Part shown: positions 33,532 to 45,900 of the stretch, piece by piece
How the letters are laid out: each line of letters begins with the position of its first letter
How positions within the stretch are numbered: position 1 is the first letter of the stretch
Notes under the pieces: generated by a model
Database searches by the model: none
Seen by the model: the letters and a program-made list of their open reading frames with translations, nothing else
What the model was told of the DNA's origin: nothing
Translations under genes and position numbers: made by a program
From: Pisolithus tinctorius
Lineage: Eukaryota > Basidiomycota > Agaricomycetes > Boletales > Pisolithaceae
Direction: 5' to 3'
DNA length: 64,000 nucleotides
Assembly: GCA_024663395.1 (NCBI GenBank)
Contig: JANFAH010000032.1
Span: 496,001 to 560,000 of the forward strand

Positions 33532-34689
33532 AGGGGCTGTGGGGTCAGTCTAGGGGGTATGAGGGTGGTTCAGAGTCATGGATATGACAGATTGTCATCA
33601 TCTGCAATGATCATTTTGGCTGTATTGGCATCCCTTGAAAATTTTGACTCAGATCTGGTGGGTATGATGAGAGTACTGGGAATGATAGCCCTATGAGGTT
33701 GACGAAGTATATGAATGAAATCATGCATGGCTTGTCAATGATTGTATGAGGGATGATGGATGAGGCATCAATTGTTTCTAGCACAACCCAACAGCAGTAA
33801 GAGATTGTGGCCAAGTTGGGTATTGGGGGGATGCTACTATAGCCTGTATCAAGATGGATTGTCTGGTAGCTAAGATAGCCTGCCCCTTATGTACATATTT
33901 ATCCACCCACTGTGAATCATCCAGTATGGGAGTGCTTTGAAGGAAGTGAGGAAAGTGTGGAAATTACCATTCAAGAGAGCACAAGGAATTCATCATTTTC
34001 TAAATGACCAGTTTATGGGCTGAAAGGATTTCATAAATCATAGGGGTTGAAACACTGGACATATGCACTCACATAGACGGTTCTCCAAAATGATTTGCAG
34101 AAGAGTCTTGCACAGAGCATTCAAGTTGGCTCCACACTGCTGAACAGCAGTGTTGACTGCCTTGTGGATGGTGGCTTCAATACCAGAACTCTTGTACTCC
34201 TTGACAGCCAGAGGGATAACATCTTTCTGGTTGGGGGCTTGTCCATTTTGCAATACAAAATAGCAATACTCAAAAATGAGCAGGCAGTCTGAAGTAATGA
34301 GTTTGGCTCAAGTAGATGATGACTACTACATACAAACACCATGCTGAGCTATTGAGCAAGCAGTCACTTCTTGTGATGGTGCAGTGGTCTTGCCTTGAGT
34401 TCTAATTTCTGCCTATGGTTGCATATGTGTGATTGTGACAGCAGTAATCTGACCACAAAGTGGGACTTACTACCTGATGTTGCAAGACCAAAGAAGGCAT
34501 GCCAACCATCCATATCACTATAACTGGAAGGTAAATGCATAGGAAAACACTCACATCCTTATGAATCATGACCAAGATGATAGCAAGGACAGCAAGTCAG
34601 CAGGGATTCAGTTAGCGTGCCATGGAATTGCTTACAAGCTGGTATTACACCAGGAAGCAATGAGTGATTAAGTCCACCCAACAGATAGT

Positions 34690-37480
34690 GATCCTCTGAC
34701 ATCACTCACTTCCTGTCATACCACCAGGGACAGCATAAGTGGACAACTTAACATATACCCCACTAATCTTGGCATGAAATCACTCACAAGCTGTCGTGGC
34801 ACAAATAAGGATTGTGCAAAGTGTGACCAGTCAGCAGACATCCAAACAAACCTACCATGAAATGACTCACATGCTGTCATGGCACAAACAAGCACAGTGC
34901 AAATGGGGCCAGTCAGCAAAGATCCAATCAAACCTGCTATAAAATCACTCACACACTGTTATGGCACAAACAAGCACAGTGAAAGCAGGGACAGTCAGTT
35001 GACATCCAACCAAACCTGCAATGAGGTGACTCACATCCTGTTGTGGCACAAAGAAGCACATTGCAAGTGGGGCCTGTAAGCAGATATCCAAACAAACCCA
35101 TCATGAAATCACTCACACCCTGTCATGCACAAACAAGCACAGTGCAAGTGGGGCCAGTCATCAGCCATCCAAACAAACCTGCCATGAAATCACTTACACG
35201 CTATCATGGTGCAAACAAGCACAGTGCAAGTGGGGTCAGTCAGCAGACATCCAACCAAGCCTGCCTGGAAATCACTCACAGCCTGCCATTGCACACCCAA
35301 GCACAGTGCAAGTGGGGCTAGTCAGCAGACATCTAACTAAACCTGCCATCAAATTACTCACACCCTGTCATGGCATGAACAAGCACATGCAAGTGGGCCA
35401 GTTAGCAGACATCCAACCAAACCTGCCATCAAATCACTCACAGTCTGTCATGATGCAAACAAGCACAGTGCAAGTACATAAGGCCAGTCAGCAGATGTCC
35501 AAGCAAACCCACAATGGATTCACTAACAGGCTGCCATGGCACAAACAGGCACAGTGCAAATGTGGCAAGTCAGCAAACATCCAAACAAACCTGCCATCAA
35601 ATCACTCACAGTCTGCCATGGCACAAACAAGCACAGTGCAAGTAAGGCCAGTCAGCGGACATCCAACCAGACCCATGATGCAATGACTCACAGGCTGTCA
35701 TGGCACAAACAAGCACAGTGCGAGTGGGGCCAGTCAGGAGACATCCTACCAAACCTACCATGAAATTGCTCACATGCTGTCATGGCACATGAGCATAGTG
35801 AAAGTGGGACCATTCAGCAGACATCCAACCAAACCTGCCATGAAATCACTCACACACTGTGATGGCACAAACAAGCACAGTGCAAGTGGAGCCAGTCAGC
35901 AGACATCCAACCAAAACTGCCATGAAATCACTCACATACTGTCATGCACAAACAAGCACAGAGCAAGTGAGGCCATTCAGCAGATGTCCAACCAAACCTT
36001 GCTATGAAACCACTCACATACTGCCATGGTACAAACAAGCACAGTGAAAGTGGGCCCAGTCAGCATGCATTCAATGAAACCTGCCATGAAATTGCTCACA
36101 TGCTGTCATGGCATAAATAAGCCACAGGCAAGTGGGGTCAGTCAGCAGACATCCAACAAATATGCTGCAAAATTACTCACAGTCTGTTATGGTACAAACA
36201 AGTACAGTACAATTGGGGCCAGTCAGCAAACATCCAATCAAACCTGCCATGTAATCACTCACATACTGTCATGGCATAAACAAGCACAGTGCATGTGGGG
36301 CCATTCAGCAGGCATCCAACCAAACCTGCCATGACATTGCTCACATACTGTCATGGCACAAACACACACACAGTGGAAGTGGCACTAGTCAGTGGATATC
36401 CAACCAAACTTACCAGCAAACCACTCACATGCTGTCAAGGCACAAACAAGTGCAGTCAAAGTGGTGCCAGTAAGCAGACATCCAACCAAGCATTCATGAA
36501 ATCACTCACAGTCTGTCATAGCACAAATAAGCACAGTGTGAGTAAGGCAGTCAACATCCATCCAGCCAAACCCACTATGAAATCACTGACAGGCTGCCAT
36601 GGCACAAACAAGCACAGTGCAAATAGGGCCAATCAATGAAGACCAGTTGAACCTGCTGTGATATCACTCACAAGCTGTCATAGCACAAACAAGCAAGTGC
36701 AGTCTGTCAGCAAGCATCCAAACAACCTTGCTGTGAAATCACTCACACCCTGTCATGGCACAAACAAGCACAGTGCAAGTGGGGCCAGTCAGCAGACATC
36801 CAACCAAATTTGCCATGATATCACTCACAAACTGTCATGGCACAACAGACACAGTGCAAGTGGGGCCCCATCAGCAAACATCCAACCAAACTTGCCATTG
36901 AAACCACTCACATCCTGTCATGGCACAAACAAGCACAGTGTAAGTGGGGTCAGTCAGCAGATATCCAACCAACCTGCCATCAAATCACTCACATAATGTA
37001 TCCACAACCAAGCACAGAGCAAGCAAGGCCAGTCAGCAAAGATCAAACCAAACCTGCCATAACACACTCACAACCTGTCACACCACAACAATGCATCCCA
37101 TAAATCCAATCTGTCAGTTTAGTATCCTGCTCAACCTGCCATGTCACCCCTTACAAACTGTCATATGACACCAAGATATAACACAACACCAGTCAGTAGA
37201 CATCCACCTTCATCTGCAATGAAGTCACTGACTTTCTGTAACACATGATATGCCACAGTGCATGTCAGTTCACAATATGCAGACAACCATGCCATGGAAT
37301 CCCATACTTCCTGTTATGCCACCAACAAGCAGAATCCAAATAATGTCAGCCAACCTTCAGCCAACCTTCATGAAATTACCCACAACCTGTTATGTCAGAA
37401 AAACATAAGACATGTTCACCACTGGTCAGTAGCAATATACCTACCCTATTTATAATGTCACTCACAAGCTTTTATGCCAA
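34690..37480. repeat. Minisatellite, ~82-bp unit, about 28 clear copies
   Basis: A tandem array of a CpG-poor unit such as GGCACAAACAAGCACAGTGC .. CAGTCAGCAGACATCCAACC .. CATGAAATCACTCACA. Successive GGCACAAAC starts near 34,881, 34,963, 35,045, 35,126 and 35,208 give periods of 81-82 bp. The core runs from about 34,770 to 37,090, and units become degenerate at both edges. Apparent open frames across it are by-products of the repeat and I do not call them genes. Confidence 0.93.
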
Positions 37481-37689
37481 AGATATGTGCACAACATGTG
37501 AGGACATGCACTGCATTTAGCAACCACTGTGGCACTATGATCAGACACTCACATCATGCTTGGGAAACCAACTGAGCATAGAAGATTCAAAAGCTTCTAT
37601 GTCATATCTTTTCCCTTCCTGATTACTGTTCTGATTTTTCCTTCTACCACCCTTTCAGAATATCAATATCAGAATTTGTGATGAGCTCA

Positions 37690-38743
37690 CATGGCTGGCT
37701 TACCAGTTTACAGCATATTCAATACATAATCCAATGCTTGACTGCTGTGTTGATATAAGTAACTCTGCAGGCCTTCTCATTCAATGCACTTGCTGGTGCA
37801 CTGGATCAAAGTAGTGCAACCTGCACTCTCATTATGCAATCTCTGTTGAGAATCTTGTATCAGGTATAACCAGCTGACACAAATGCAATACTTACTTGTC
37901 AGTGGGAGATACATCTTAGGTGGGAATTTGCACTTGGTCCAGTATCTGTTTGACATGTGTCTGCCACTTTTCCAATAACAGAGATTCCCTTTCTGTTGGC
38001 CCTCTCCTCTGCTTCCTCCATCTCCAAACCTTCATCCAGAAGTTCCTCAATGGCAGCAAAATTCAATGCATCCACCTTTGTTAGCAGCACTATGACTGGA
38101 ACTATGCAGATCCTGGTCAGTGAAAGCCATATTTCCTGAAGGGAATGTACCATGTCCTGTGTCACACTCATTGAAGAACTTCTGTTCAGCTGCAGTGACT
38201 GTCCTGTGGTAGTCAGTCATGGGGATACAATACCTATGTATACCTGATGGTCAGTTGAGTCAGTAACTTCTAAGGTAATTCTCACCAAATTGCATGGATA
38301 CGCTTCTTCAGTGTCCTTGCAGCTGCATCGGTCCATAACAAACTTCTTCATCTCCTCAAACTGCTCAGCAGATCCTGCCTCAAACCCCCGAGAGTCATGG
38401 AATACAAAGCCTTGGTTGCTCTTGAACACAAGCTCATCTTCAATGTTATGGTAGCCACGCTAGAGGTAATCAGCTGTAACTTCAGTTGCAGTAATCCAAG
38501 ATACTGTCCTACCCCTGAAGTGCCTTGCACAACATCATTGTCAATCTGCAAATTGTTAGACAAGCATCTAAAAATTCATATCCAGTATACCTTATTTCCT
38601 TCTCCATCAAAGACATCAGGTTTGTCTACACTGTTGCAGACCCTCTGGAGAATGGTCGTTTTGCCAAGCATTCCTCTTCCAATGACCAAAACTCGAAATT
38701 TCTCAATATTTTCCAGGTACTTCTTGGCCTTTTCGGGATCCAT
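37690..38743 (-). pseudogene. P-loop GTPase of a large basidiomycete family, broken
   Basis: From ATG 38,743 the exons 38743-38591, 38545-38513, 38459-38286, 38233-38152 and 38102 onward encode ENIEKFRVLVIGRGMLGKTT (P-loop GX4GKT), GFVFHDSRGFEAGS (G3, DxxG), WYCIPMTDYHRTVTAAEQKF and VPVIVLLTKVDALN (G4). A C-terminal block, LLISTQQSSIGLCIEYAV, sits near 37,700-37,770. Between DRCSC and the expected KRIHAIW (about 38,310) the frame is off by one, and further shifts are needed to reach the last block. Function is unknown; the family is recognised by the RGFEAGS signature. CpG is scarce in the 3' part and more frequent in the 5' part. Confidence 0.8.
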
Positions 38744-39110
38744 ATGAAACGTAGCAGGTGAAGGAGTGGTTTCATTGTCTCAACCTTAAACACACCCCAC
38801 ATCCGCCAAATAATAGTAGTCATACTTATCGTAGTGCCTAAGCCAGTCATTTCGCCAGTGAGATTACTGGCTTCTGTACCTAAATCTTAGGAACAGTTAT
38901 AGTAGACGACAGTAAGCAACGACAATAACAGTACCTGCCACTAGCTGCCACTTCAGCAGCATCATTCCTGGTAACGACCACCGGAACGAAGCCGGTCATA
39001 TCACCAGCTGGATTACTGGCTTCTGCGCTCACATTTTAGCAACGAGTTGGCCGATGATGACAAGTAAATATGATAGTACCTGCAGCTGAAGTTTCAGTGG
39101 TAACCGGATC
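38744..39110 (-). repeat. Two ~148-bp tandem units upstream of the GTPase
   Basis: Blocks starting near 38,845 and 38,993 share GCCAGTCATTTCGCCAGTGA-like sequence followed by GATTACTGGCTTCTG and GTACCTGC. On the minus strand both could encode an EASNxxGDMTG-like peptide. They may be duplicated 5' exons of the GTPase gene. Confidence 0.5.
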
Positions 39111-39975
39111 ACCGTGACTCTTGCGGGAGCGACGAGAGTGAGCGGCCCTGGCACACGGCAAGGAAGCCAGAAACTTCTTTACAAGCCGGGAGCCATGTGG
39201 ATTCGAGAGGTACAAGTCTTCGAAATGTTACGGGTGAGTAAGGCCTGCAATGGATCAGTGACGAGCGTTATTCCCGTGAGGTTTAAGTTCGACGACGACG
39301 TGGAGAGACTGATACTATCAGAGGACGTTTTGAAAACTTCCCACCTACACGAGTAGGAGGCATGTCTTCTCACGTGCCTGCCACTGCGCTTTGGCATAAG
39401 CCTGGTAAATATGTGGGTCTGTAGCAGATGTAAAGGTGACGACACCGTGGCCCACCCTGAATAGGGACTATCAGTATCTAGTCCAACCTTGAGCAGCGTG
39501 CCACCACCCTCGTCCGATCTCGAAGCTACCCTCGGCGAATGCATTGCCGCGGCACTTATCTCACGCCGAAGTCCAACTGGAAATGTTTTTCCACACCTGT
39601 TCGTGCGTCCCTACTCATGGAAGACAGTTCGGTTTGTTTTGTGGTGTGCGCAGGAAGGACAGTCCGTATTCGCTATTCAACCCTGGTCAATCTTGACCTA
39701 CTGAAGGTTGAGTAGAGAGGAACTGATCAATACGAAGCAGCCGTTTTAGTGAGGTTGAGGCGTCATATTTGGCATGCGATACGGATCCAGAAGGGACCCA
39801 GCGTGAATGGGTGCGTTTGTACGTTCGGGCAGGAAGAGTTGTCCTTCAAGTAGCGATCGGCGGCCACCGTTAGATGCTCCGAAGCTGTTGGTGTAAAGGT
39901 GCACGCTGTCACTGATCGTGGTCTGCTAAAGCATTGAGGTGACAGCTTTCAACATGTTACCGAAGGTGACCAACC
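39111..39975. other. No gene seen
   Basis: CpG-normal sequence. A short plus-strand frame ending at 39,356 (VRFKFDDDVERLILSEDVLK) looks protein-like, but I know no family and see no complete gene. Confidence 0.4.
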
Positions 39976-40448
39976 GTACAACCGTTTCGGAAATTCTTGT
40001 CCGAGTGGCGCAAACGCTCATTAAAATCAAAAATCAAAAATCAGAAAAACCAACAACACGCTGCAGAACGCGATGTTCACTATAGTATATTGCAAAATCA
40101 GTGCCGGCGTGAAGCAGAGAGCGTCAGAACTGCTGAGGAAGGCTAAGAGATGGAAGAAGTTGCAGATGCGCTAGGTGCATCGGCCTGCAGCACCAACTGT
40201 TGGGCTGCAAATATGAGCAGCCCAGATCATGTCGAACGGCTGTCCATCTGATTGAGCCATGTATCAATAGCATAATAGCATAATAAAGAGGTAGAAAGGG
40301 TAGAATCAGCCTCCAAAAATGAGCAAAGCCTGTGCTTGAACTCCTAGGAGCCCAAGCTCGAGATTATCAATGATATAGCACTATGGACATCTGTAATGAC
40401 AGTCCTGACGAGCTCGACAAGTCCGTAGATGAGGAAATATTCAACCAC

Positions 40449-40545
40449 AAAAAAAGTTGATCGAGCTCAGATTTGAACTCATGCCCTTAGCAAAAAAAAA
40501 ACAAGTATATAATTTCCATTAGACTACATAGGAATCTGTAAGTAT
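40449..40545 (-). ncRNA. tRNA-like SINE head (left unit)
   Basis: On the minus strand: A-box TAGTCTAATGG (40,526-40,516), B-box GAGTTCAAATC (around 40,479-40,470) and a T7 run (40,455-40,449). The T stem and acceptor stem do not pair well, so this is not a functional tRNA. Confidence 0.55.
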
Positions 40546-40614
40546 TAACGACGACTGTCCTATGGCTAGACGGCTCTATTCAGTGATATAAACTTATTAT
40601 AACAAGCTATTGAT

Positions 40615-40707
40615 AACCGCTTGGCGTAACGGTAATACTATGAGTAATTTTTTGCTTAGGGCATCTCAGGCATGAGTTCAAGTCCGGGTATGCTCGATTT
40701 TTTTTTT
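40615..40707 (+). ncRNA. tRNA-like SINE head (right unit)
   Basis: A-box TGGCGTAACGG (40,622-40,632), B-box GTTCAAGTCC (40,676-40,685) and a T10 run (40,698-40,707). The box spacing and order fit a Pol III internal promoter. The head differs from that of the left unit far more than the bodies differ. Confidence 0.55.
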
Positions 40708-41189
40708 AGTTCAATAATTCCCTATCACGGACTTGTCGAGCTCATCAGGACTTGTCATTACAGATGTCCCATAGTGCTATATCATTGATAATCTCGAGCT
40801 TGGGCTCCTAGGAGTTCAAGCACAGGCTTTTGCTCAATTTTTTTGGAGGCTGAATTCTACCCTCTCTACCTCTTTATTAATGCTATTATGCTATTGATAC
40901 ATGCTCAATCAGATGGACAGCCGTTCGACATGATCTGGCTGCTCATAGTTTGCAGCCCAACAGTTGGTGCTGCAGGCCGATGCACCTAGCGCATCTGCAA
41001 CTTCTTCCATCTCTTAGCCTTCCTCAAGCAGTTCTGACGCTCTCTGCTTCACGCGGCACTGATTTGCAATATACTATAGTTGAACATCGCGTTCTGCAGC
41101 GTGTTGTTGGTTTTTCTGATTTTTTTGATTTTTTGATTTTTAATGAGCGTTTGCGCCACTCGGACAAGAATTTCCCGAAACGGTTGTAC

Positions 41190-42990
41190 CGAACTGCGTT
41201 CGAACTCGGGCGTCTCCCCTCAATAACCAATTGCTATTTACCCTCAACGATCTACATGCCTGCATGCGTCTCCTCAGTCTCCTACGAGCTCCCATCTGTA
41301 TATATGCGATAGTTCGAACGGAAAAGTAGATCGGGCATGCACACCAACGCTGTTTACATGTCGAGTTCGGCGTTTTACTACGGGTGGGCGAAGGAGAACA
41401 AGGTGTGTTCAAGGGTGGTCGAGAAGGTTACGAAGACTGGTTTCCTAGTGCCATCGTCAAGGCTGGGCACCCCACACTAGAAAGACCATCAACCTCTGTA
41501 ACTCTACGCAATCCTCGTTCCAGTCTCGTTGCCAATGCCTGACGCAGTATGGCGACCTGACGTCTTTGGAAGCCTCTTGCCGTCGGTGGCAGGGGGCGGA
41601 TGCCGAAGCAATTCGTCAAGGCCACCGCTGCGCTGCGGGCGGCTACACACGCAAAACACACTGATACTTGCCCTTGGATGTACGCGCTCCAGTCCTGTTT
41701 CCCATGCAGCAACACTCACTCCATAATCTTTTGTACATATCCTCAGCACTCACTTGTGTTCGTCATAGATACGGCCAACGCTGAAGAAACTGGCGGTGGG
41801 TGGCGAATCCGGTTGCCCCAAAGCCTCCATCGCAAACTCTTGTTTTCCCTCTAGCAACTACCGCGCAGCACCGTTACAGGAGGATCAACCCAGCTCTCAG
41901 CCTTCCGAGCACACCTGTCCGATTAAACTCACGCATCCTGAAAAAATCAAGCCTTTCAAACTTTGGAACTTGCTATCCACCCGTTAGCAGTCGCAGTATT
42001 ATTTCAAGGCTCGCACAATAATCGTTGTAGCCAGTAGTTATAGAGATGTCTAGACCGCCTCCCCTGGCTTCATCATCTGGGAAAGATTCGTTACCTGTGC
42101 GGAACGGGAATAACGATACAAACGATCCACACGTCGTCGTTCTGGTTGCTTTACTTCGTATCGGTGCCGAGTGCCTTCCGCCGAACGTGACTGGATATCG
42201 GCTTAGGCCGCCGACTTCGTCCCGATGAAAGGAGAGATGTAAGATGCGAGGAGTTGACTTGCGCTAGTCTCCCGCGCAACATTACTATGATGACGTCTTC
42301 GTGGGGAATATCATGTATGGTACATCAGCAACGGCTCACCCGAGACTGGGAAACACCAACGGCGCTGGGACAAGCACTATCACACTGTAGGACACACTTT
42401 TAAGGAGCTCGGAAATATTAGATGCGGAGATAGCTAACGACTTCCGAAAAAATACGACATGCATGTGTATGCTATTACAACCAAGCAAAAGAAACTTTAG
42501 CTTTCGACAGTGAGGAAATGCGTTACAAGAGCAGTATGTTCAAGTGTAACAAATGCGCTGCAATGCCGGCGATGTGAGATATTACCCAGGTGTACCCTGA
42601 TATCATAACGAGAACTTCTGTCTTCTCATACTCCTTATAAGAATAGCCGATTGTGCATGGGCTGTCTCGCCAAAGGGTCAGCCTGCTGGGATTCGATTGA
42701 GTAAAGTGCACAGGTAGAGCTACTCTCACCTTCGCTGTGTACGTGGATCCCAGCCGTTGTCGTGTTTACAACAGTTACGCATGATAGTGGCATGACCTAC
42801 TTTGGGTGATTAGCATCCAAGGACCTGCCCTTCCATGAAGGCCTACTTCATGGTTGCCAGGAGAAGGGAGACGGGCGGAGAAGTTGGCGTGGCGGGTTCA
42901 GCGCTGCAGGTCAGATGGAAAGACGCTTCATCACAAGGCAAGTTTATCAGCCACACAGGAAGCTTACCAGAAATAATTGAGAGGTAAGCC
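41190..42990. other. No gene seen
   Basis: CpG-normal sequence. Open frames on both strands around 41,430-42,230 are short and match nothing I know. The second RBM25 segment starts at its right end. Confidence 0.45.
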
Positions 42991-45900
42991 GAGCCGAGTG
43001 TCAAAGATATACAGCAGTGCAACACCACAATGAATTTACATGTACAGTACGGACTATGGACTTACAGCGAGTGGGTCTAAGCAATATCAGAAGGACAGTG
43101 GGGAACAGGAATTTTTGTAGCGATGAAGTTCATCCCACCGGCATGGACTCCATCATCACAAAACCGATCGCGACCATGATGCCGTCCGAGCTGTGAGTTT
43201 TGTGGAGCCCTCAGTAGTACCAGCCGTGGGAACCTTCTCTTGCACGACGACGACGACGACGAAGCCTGCACCCAACAGCAGACTCAGACTGGGGATGCGA
43301 CCACCGCTGCCATCCTACAGGCAAGGGCCGTCGATCTCAGCACTGGCTCAATAGCAACAACAGATGCTACACCAGCCATTCCACATCATGGTGACACCAA
43401 CGCAGAAACAGGACAACCTTTGTCGTAGGGTCGATATCAGGCGGTAGGTCAGACGACGTTCTAACAGACCACTCGGGGTACGTGGATTAACGTCGTCGTC
43501 GTCGCCGGCAGACCCGCATTGTGTGTGACTAGGAATGTAGTCCAATGAAAGCGTTTTCAAGTGTCTCATCACTCGAGCCAACAAACCACAGGGCTTCGGA
43601 TTCGGTGAATACGAAGACCTGGAGTCGGCATTAAGGCTGTATCAATCTGCTCAATGGCGTCGAATTGCCAGCACTCGAAGACGACTGCGCGAGCAAAAAA
43701 CTACTGGTGCGTCCTCGTCAATCCTTCTCTTAGCCCATTTCAAACCTACGCCTCCCATGACGATTCACAGATCAAAACCGACGAAAAGACTAAACTTTTT
43801 CATGGACGCTTACTCTGCACAGAAAATGAAAACAGACGTATGTCGTATCCCGTTCGCGCCCCTGTGCCGATGCTAAATGATTTCAGGCTGACGAGGCAAA
43901 GGTCGTGAGAGGCCCTCCAAAAAATCACCTCCCTCGTCGAAGATATCAACCGCAGCGACAAAGAGCGCTACGTCATCTCGCCCCACCTCCATGACCTCCA
44001 GGAGGCGGACCTACCAGAGGGTCAACGCGGCCTCGTCATCTCCGAGATTGCCCCAATTCAGAGAACGTCCCGCAAAGAGGGAGCGGGAGAAAGTCAGGCA
44101 AGTCAGAGAGAGCATACGCATATACTCTCTTCGACCGCTACGACACCGAGCGGACCCAAGATGAGGGAATGGGGAAAGCCACAGCAACAACAGGCATCAC
44201 ATCCCCCGGCGGAAAGAGTCAGCAGCCACAAGGAAAGGGTTCTCAGGCTTATAGTAAACCGGTCGGCTTCGTAAAGGCTGAGATGCAGGGCTGCTACTGG
44301 CTCGTTGAGCACTGGGCTTAAGGACAGATGAGGAACTCGAAAGGAGCGGAGGGAAGCCAGGAGACGAGATGAAGAACTCTCCTTTAAAGACGTGAGTCCT
44401 CAAATAGACTCGTCGTGCTTTGACGGACGCTAACTTTTCTTCAGCGAGAGCGTCGATACGAACCTCGAGAGCGAGCTCGTATTGCAACCCTCGAACGGAC
44501 AATTGCACGACAGAACGCCATCAAGGAAGCTGAAGAACGTGATCGGGTAGAAATGCAAGCGCGACTAGACGTCTGGGACGACGACGAGAGTGACGAGCTG
44601 TACTACGTAGACAGGTGCGCATTCGTTTGACCTATCACATACATCGTTTATTTATATACGTGATGTGCACTTCAGGGCCCGATGGCGACAAACCCGGTCA
44701 CGTCGACTAGTCGCAGAGGAAGCTGCAGACGGCGAGTCCCGTGCGTACGAAGAGTGCGAAGCAGAGAACCTCCGTATCGAGTCCGAGAAGTTCCTCGCCC
44801 GCCAAATGGAAGATATGCAAGCGCTGGCAGAGGAACAGCGCAAAGCGGGGATGTTGCTTGATGACGGTGCACCGGTCAAACTCAAACGTCTCATTGCTTG
44901 GTTCCTGCACCTGTCAACAAACTGGAGCCGCATGCTCAGAAGGAAGTCGTCAAGGGGGCAGCAGCCGTGTTTGGGCAGGAAGAGGAGGAGAGGAGGGGGG
45001 ATTAAGAAGCGGAAGGTGCCGTTGGTCAAGCTCGACTTCAGTGCTGCGGAAGGCGAGAAGGCCAAGGAGCGCTTGGAGACGATCAAGCAGTCCGTTCCGC
45101 ACGATAAGGAGACGCTATTCAAGGCCAAAGTCAGATGGGACGGTCTTACCGACGTACGTGTTTCGTGTCATATCGCTTTTTTTATAATGCTTATATTGGT
45201 TTTTGTTCAGATGATGATCGACAGGAAGTTTGAACCAATCATCAAGCACCGGATGGTTAAGTATCTGGGTGAACTCGAAGATGACGACCTAATCATGTTT
45301 GTGGTCGAACATCTCAAGGATCACAAGGGTCCTCAGAAGCTCGTCGAGGGTCTCGAACCTGTACGCATGTATTCACGCCTCAACTTTGCTTCATCTTATA
45401 GTTTCATCGCAGGTCTTGGAAGAAGAAGCACAGGAATTCGCGATCAATATCTGGAGGCAAGTCATCTTTGAGAGCATGGCTTATGGCGAAGGGCTTCAAA
45501 CCGAGCGCATGGCGGTCGATTAAGCGGATGAGGATGGGAGGACGACGTTGGTTCTTTGCGCCGACGGTACCTGCAGGGCCAGGTGCGTTGTGCATTGGCA
45601 TGATGTCTGCTAAAAGACTGCGCGTGATCTCGAAGACTTGTGGTCCAAATGCATGCTGTAGGAATGGAGAGTGGTGGTGGGACGAGGATGTGACGGTTGA
45701 TATGATGATGGCAGCGATAATGAATCCATGCGAATTCAGATTCAGGTATTCGTAAGTACGCCCTTGACTAATTTTATCTCGAATGATATACTTCTCTCTT
45801 CTTCCCTCCATGCAAAACGCGACAAAAAAAACCGTTATGTAGAGAGAAAATGAATTGTTTGAGCTGCGGTCAACCATGTGATAAGTGTTCATCGCCTTTT

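Larger units (their letters stand above)
31257..34689. other. CpG-poor repeat-rich block
   Basis: From about 31,420 CpG becomes rare. The block holds LTR fragments (32,205-32,288 and 33,085-33,531), one arm of a dispersed inverted repeat (32,520-32,945), and a short minus-strand frame at 34,253-34,038 (containing KEYKSSGIEATIHKAVNTAV) with no known family. I see no intact gene. Confidence 0.6.
39976..41189. repeat. Head-to-head pair of SINE-like units forming a 450-bp-arm inverted repeat
   Basis: Left arm 39,976-40,426 and right arm 40,729-41,189 are near-identical in reverse complement (for example GTCGAGCTC, GATAATCTCGAGCTTGGGCT, and the outer ends GTACAACCGTTTC). The 302-bp centre holds two outward-facing tRNA-like heads, each with A-box, B-box and T-run. 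Each unit therefore looks like a tRNA head followed by a common ~455-bp body. Confidence 0.8.

Noticed and set aside
34879..37103. A series of overlapping open frames of 60-126 codons with similar peptides
   Set aside because: They are translations of the 82-bp tandem unit; frames break whenever a unit is 81 or 83 bp long, and there is no splice or start context.
34690..37480. Possible CRISPR-like array
   Set aside because: Units are contiguous 82-bp tandem copies with no repeat/spacer alternation, in a eukaryotic context.
40449..40707. Two functional tRNA genes
   Set aside because: A- and B-boxes and T-runs are present, but acceptor, D and T stems do not pair; better explained as tRNA-derived SINE heads.
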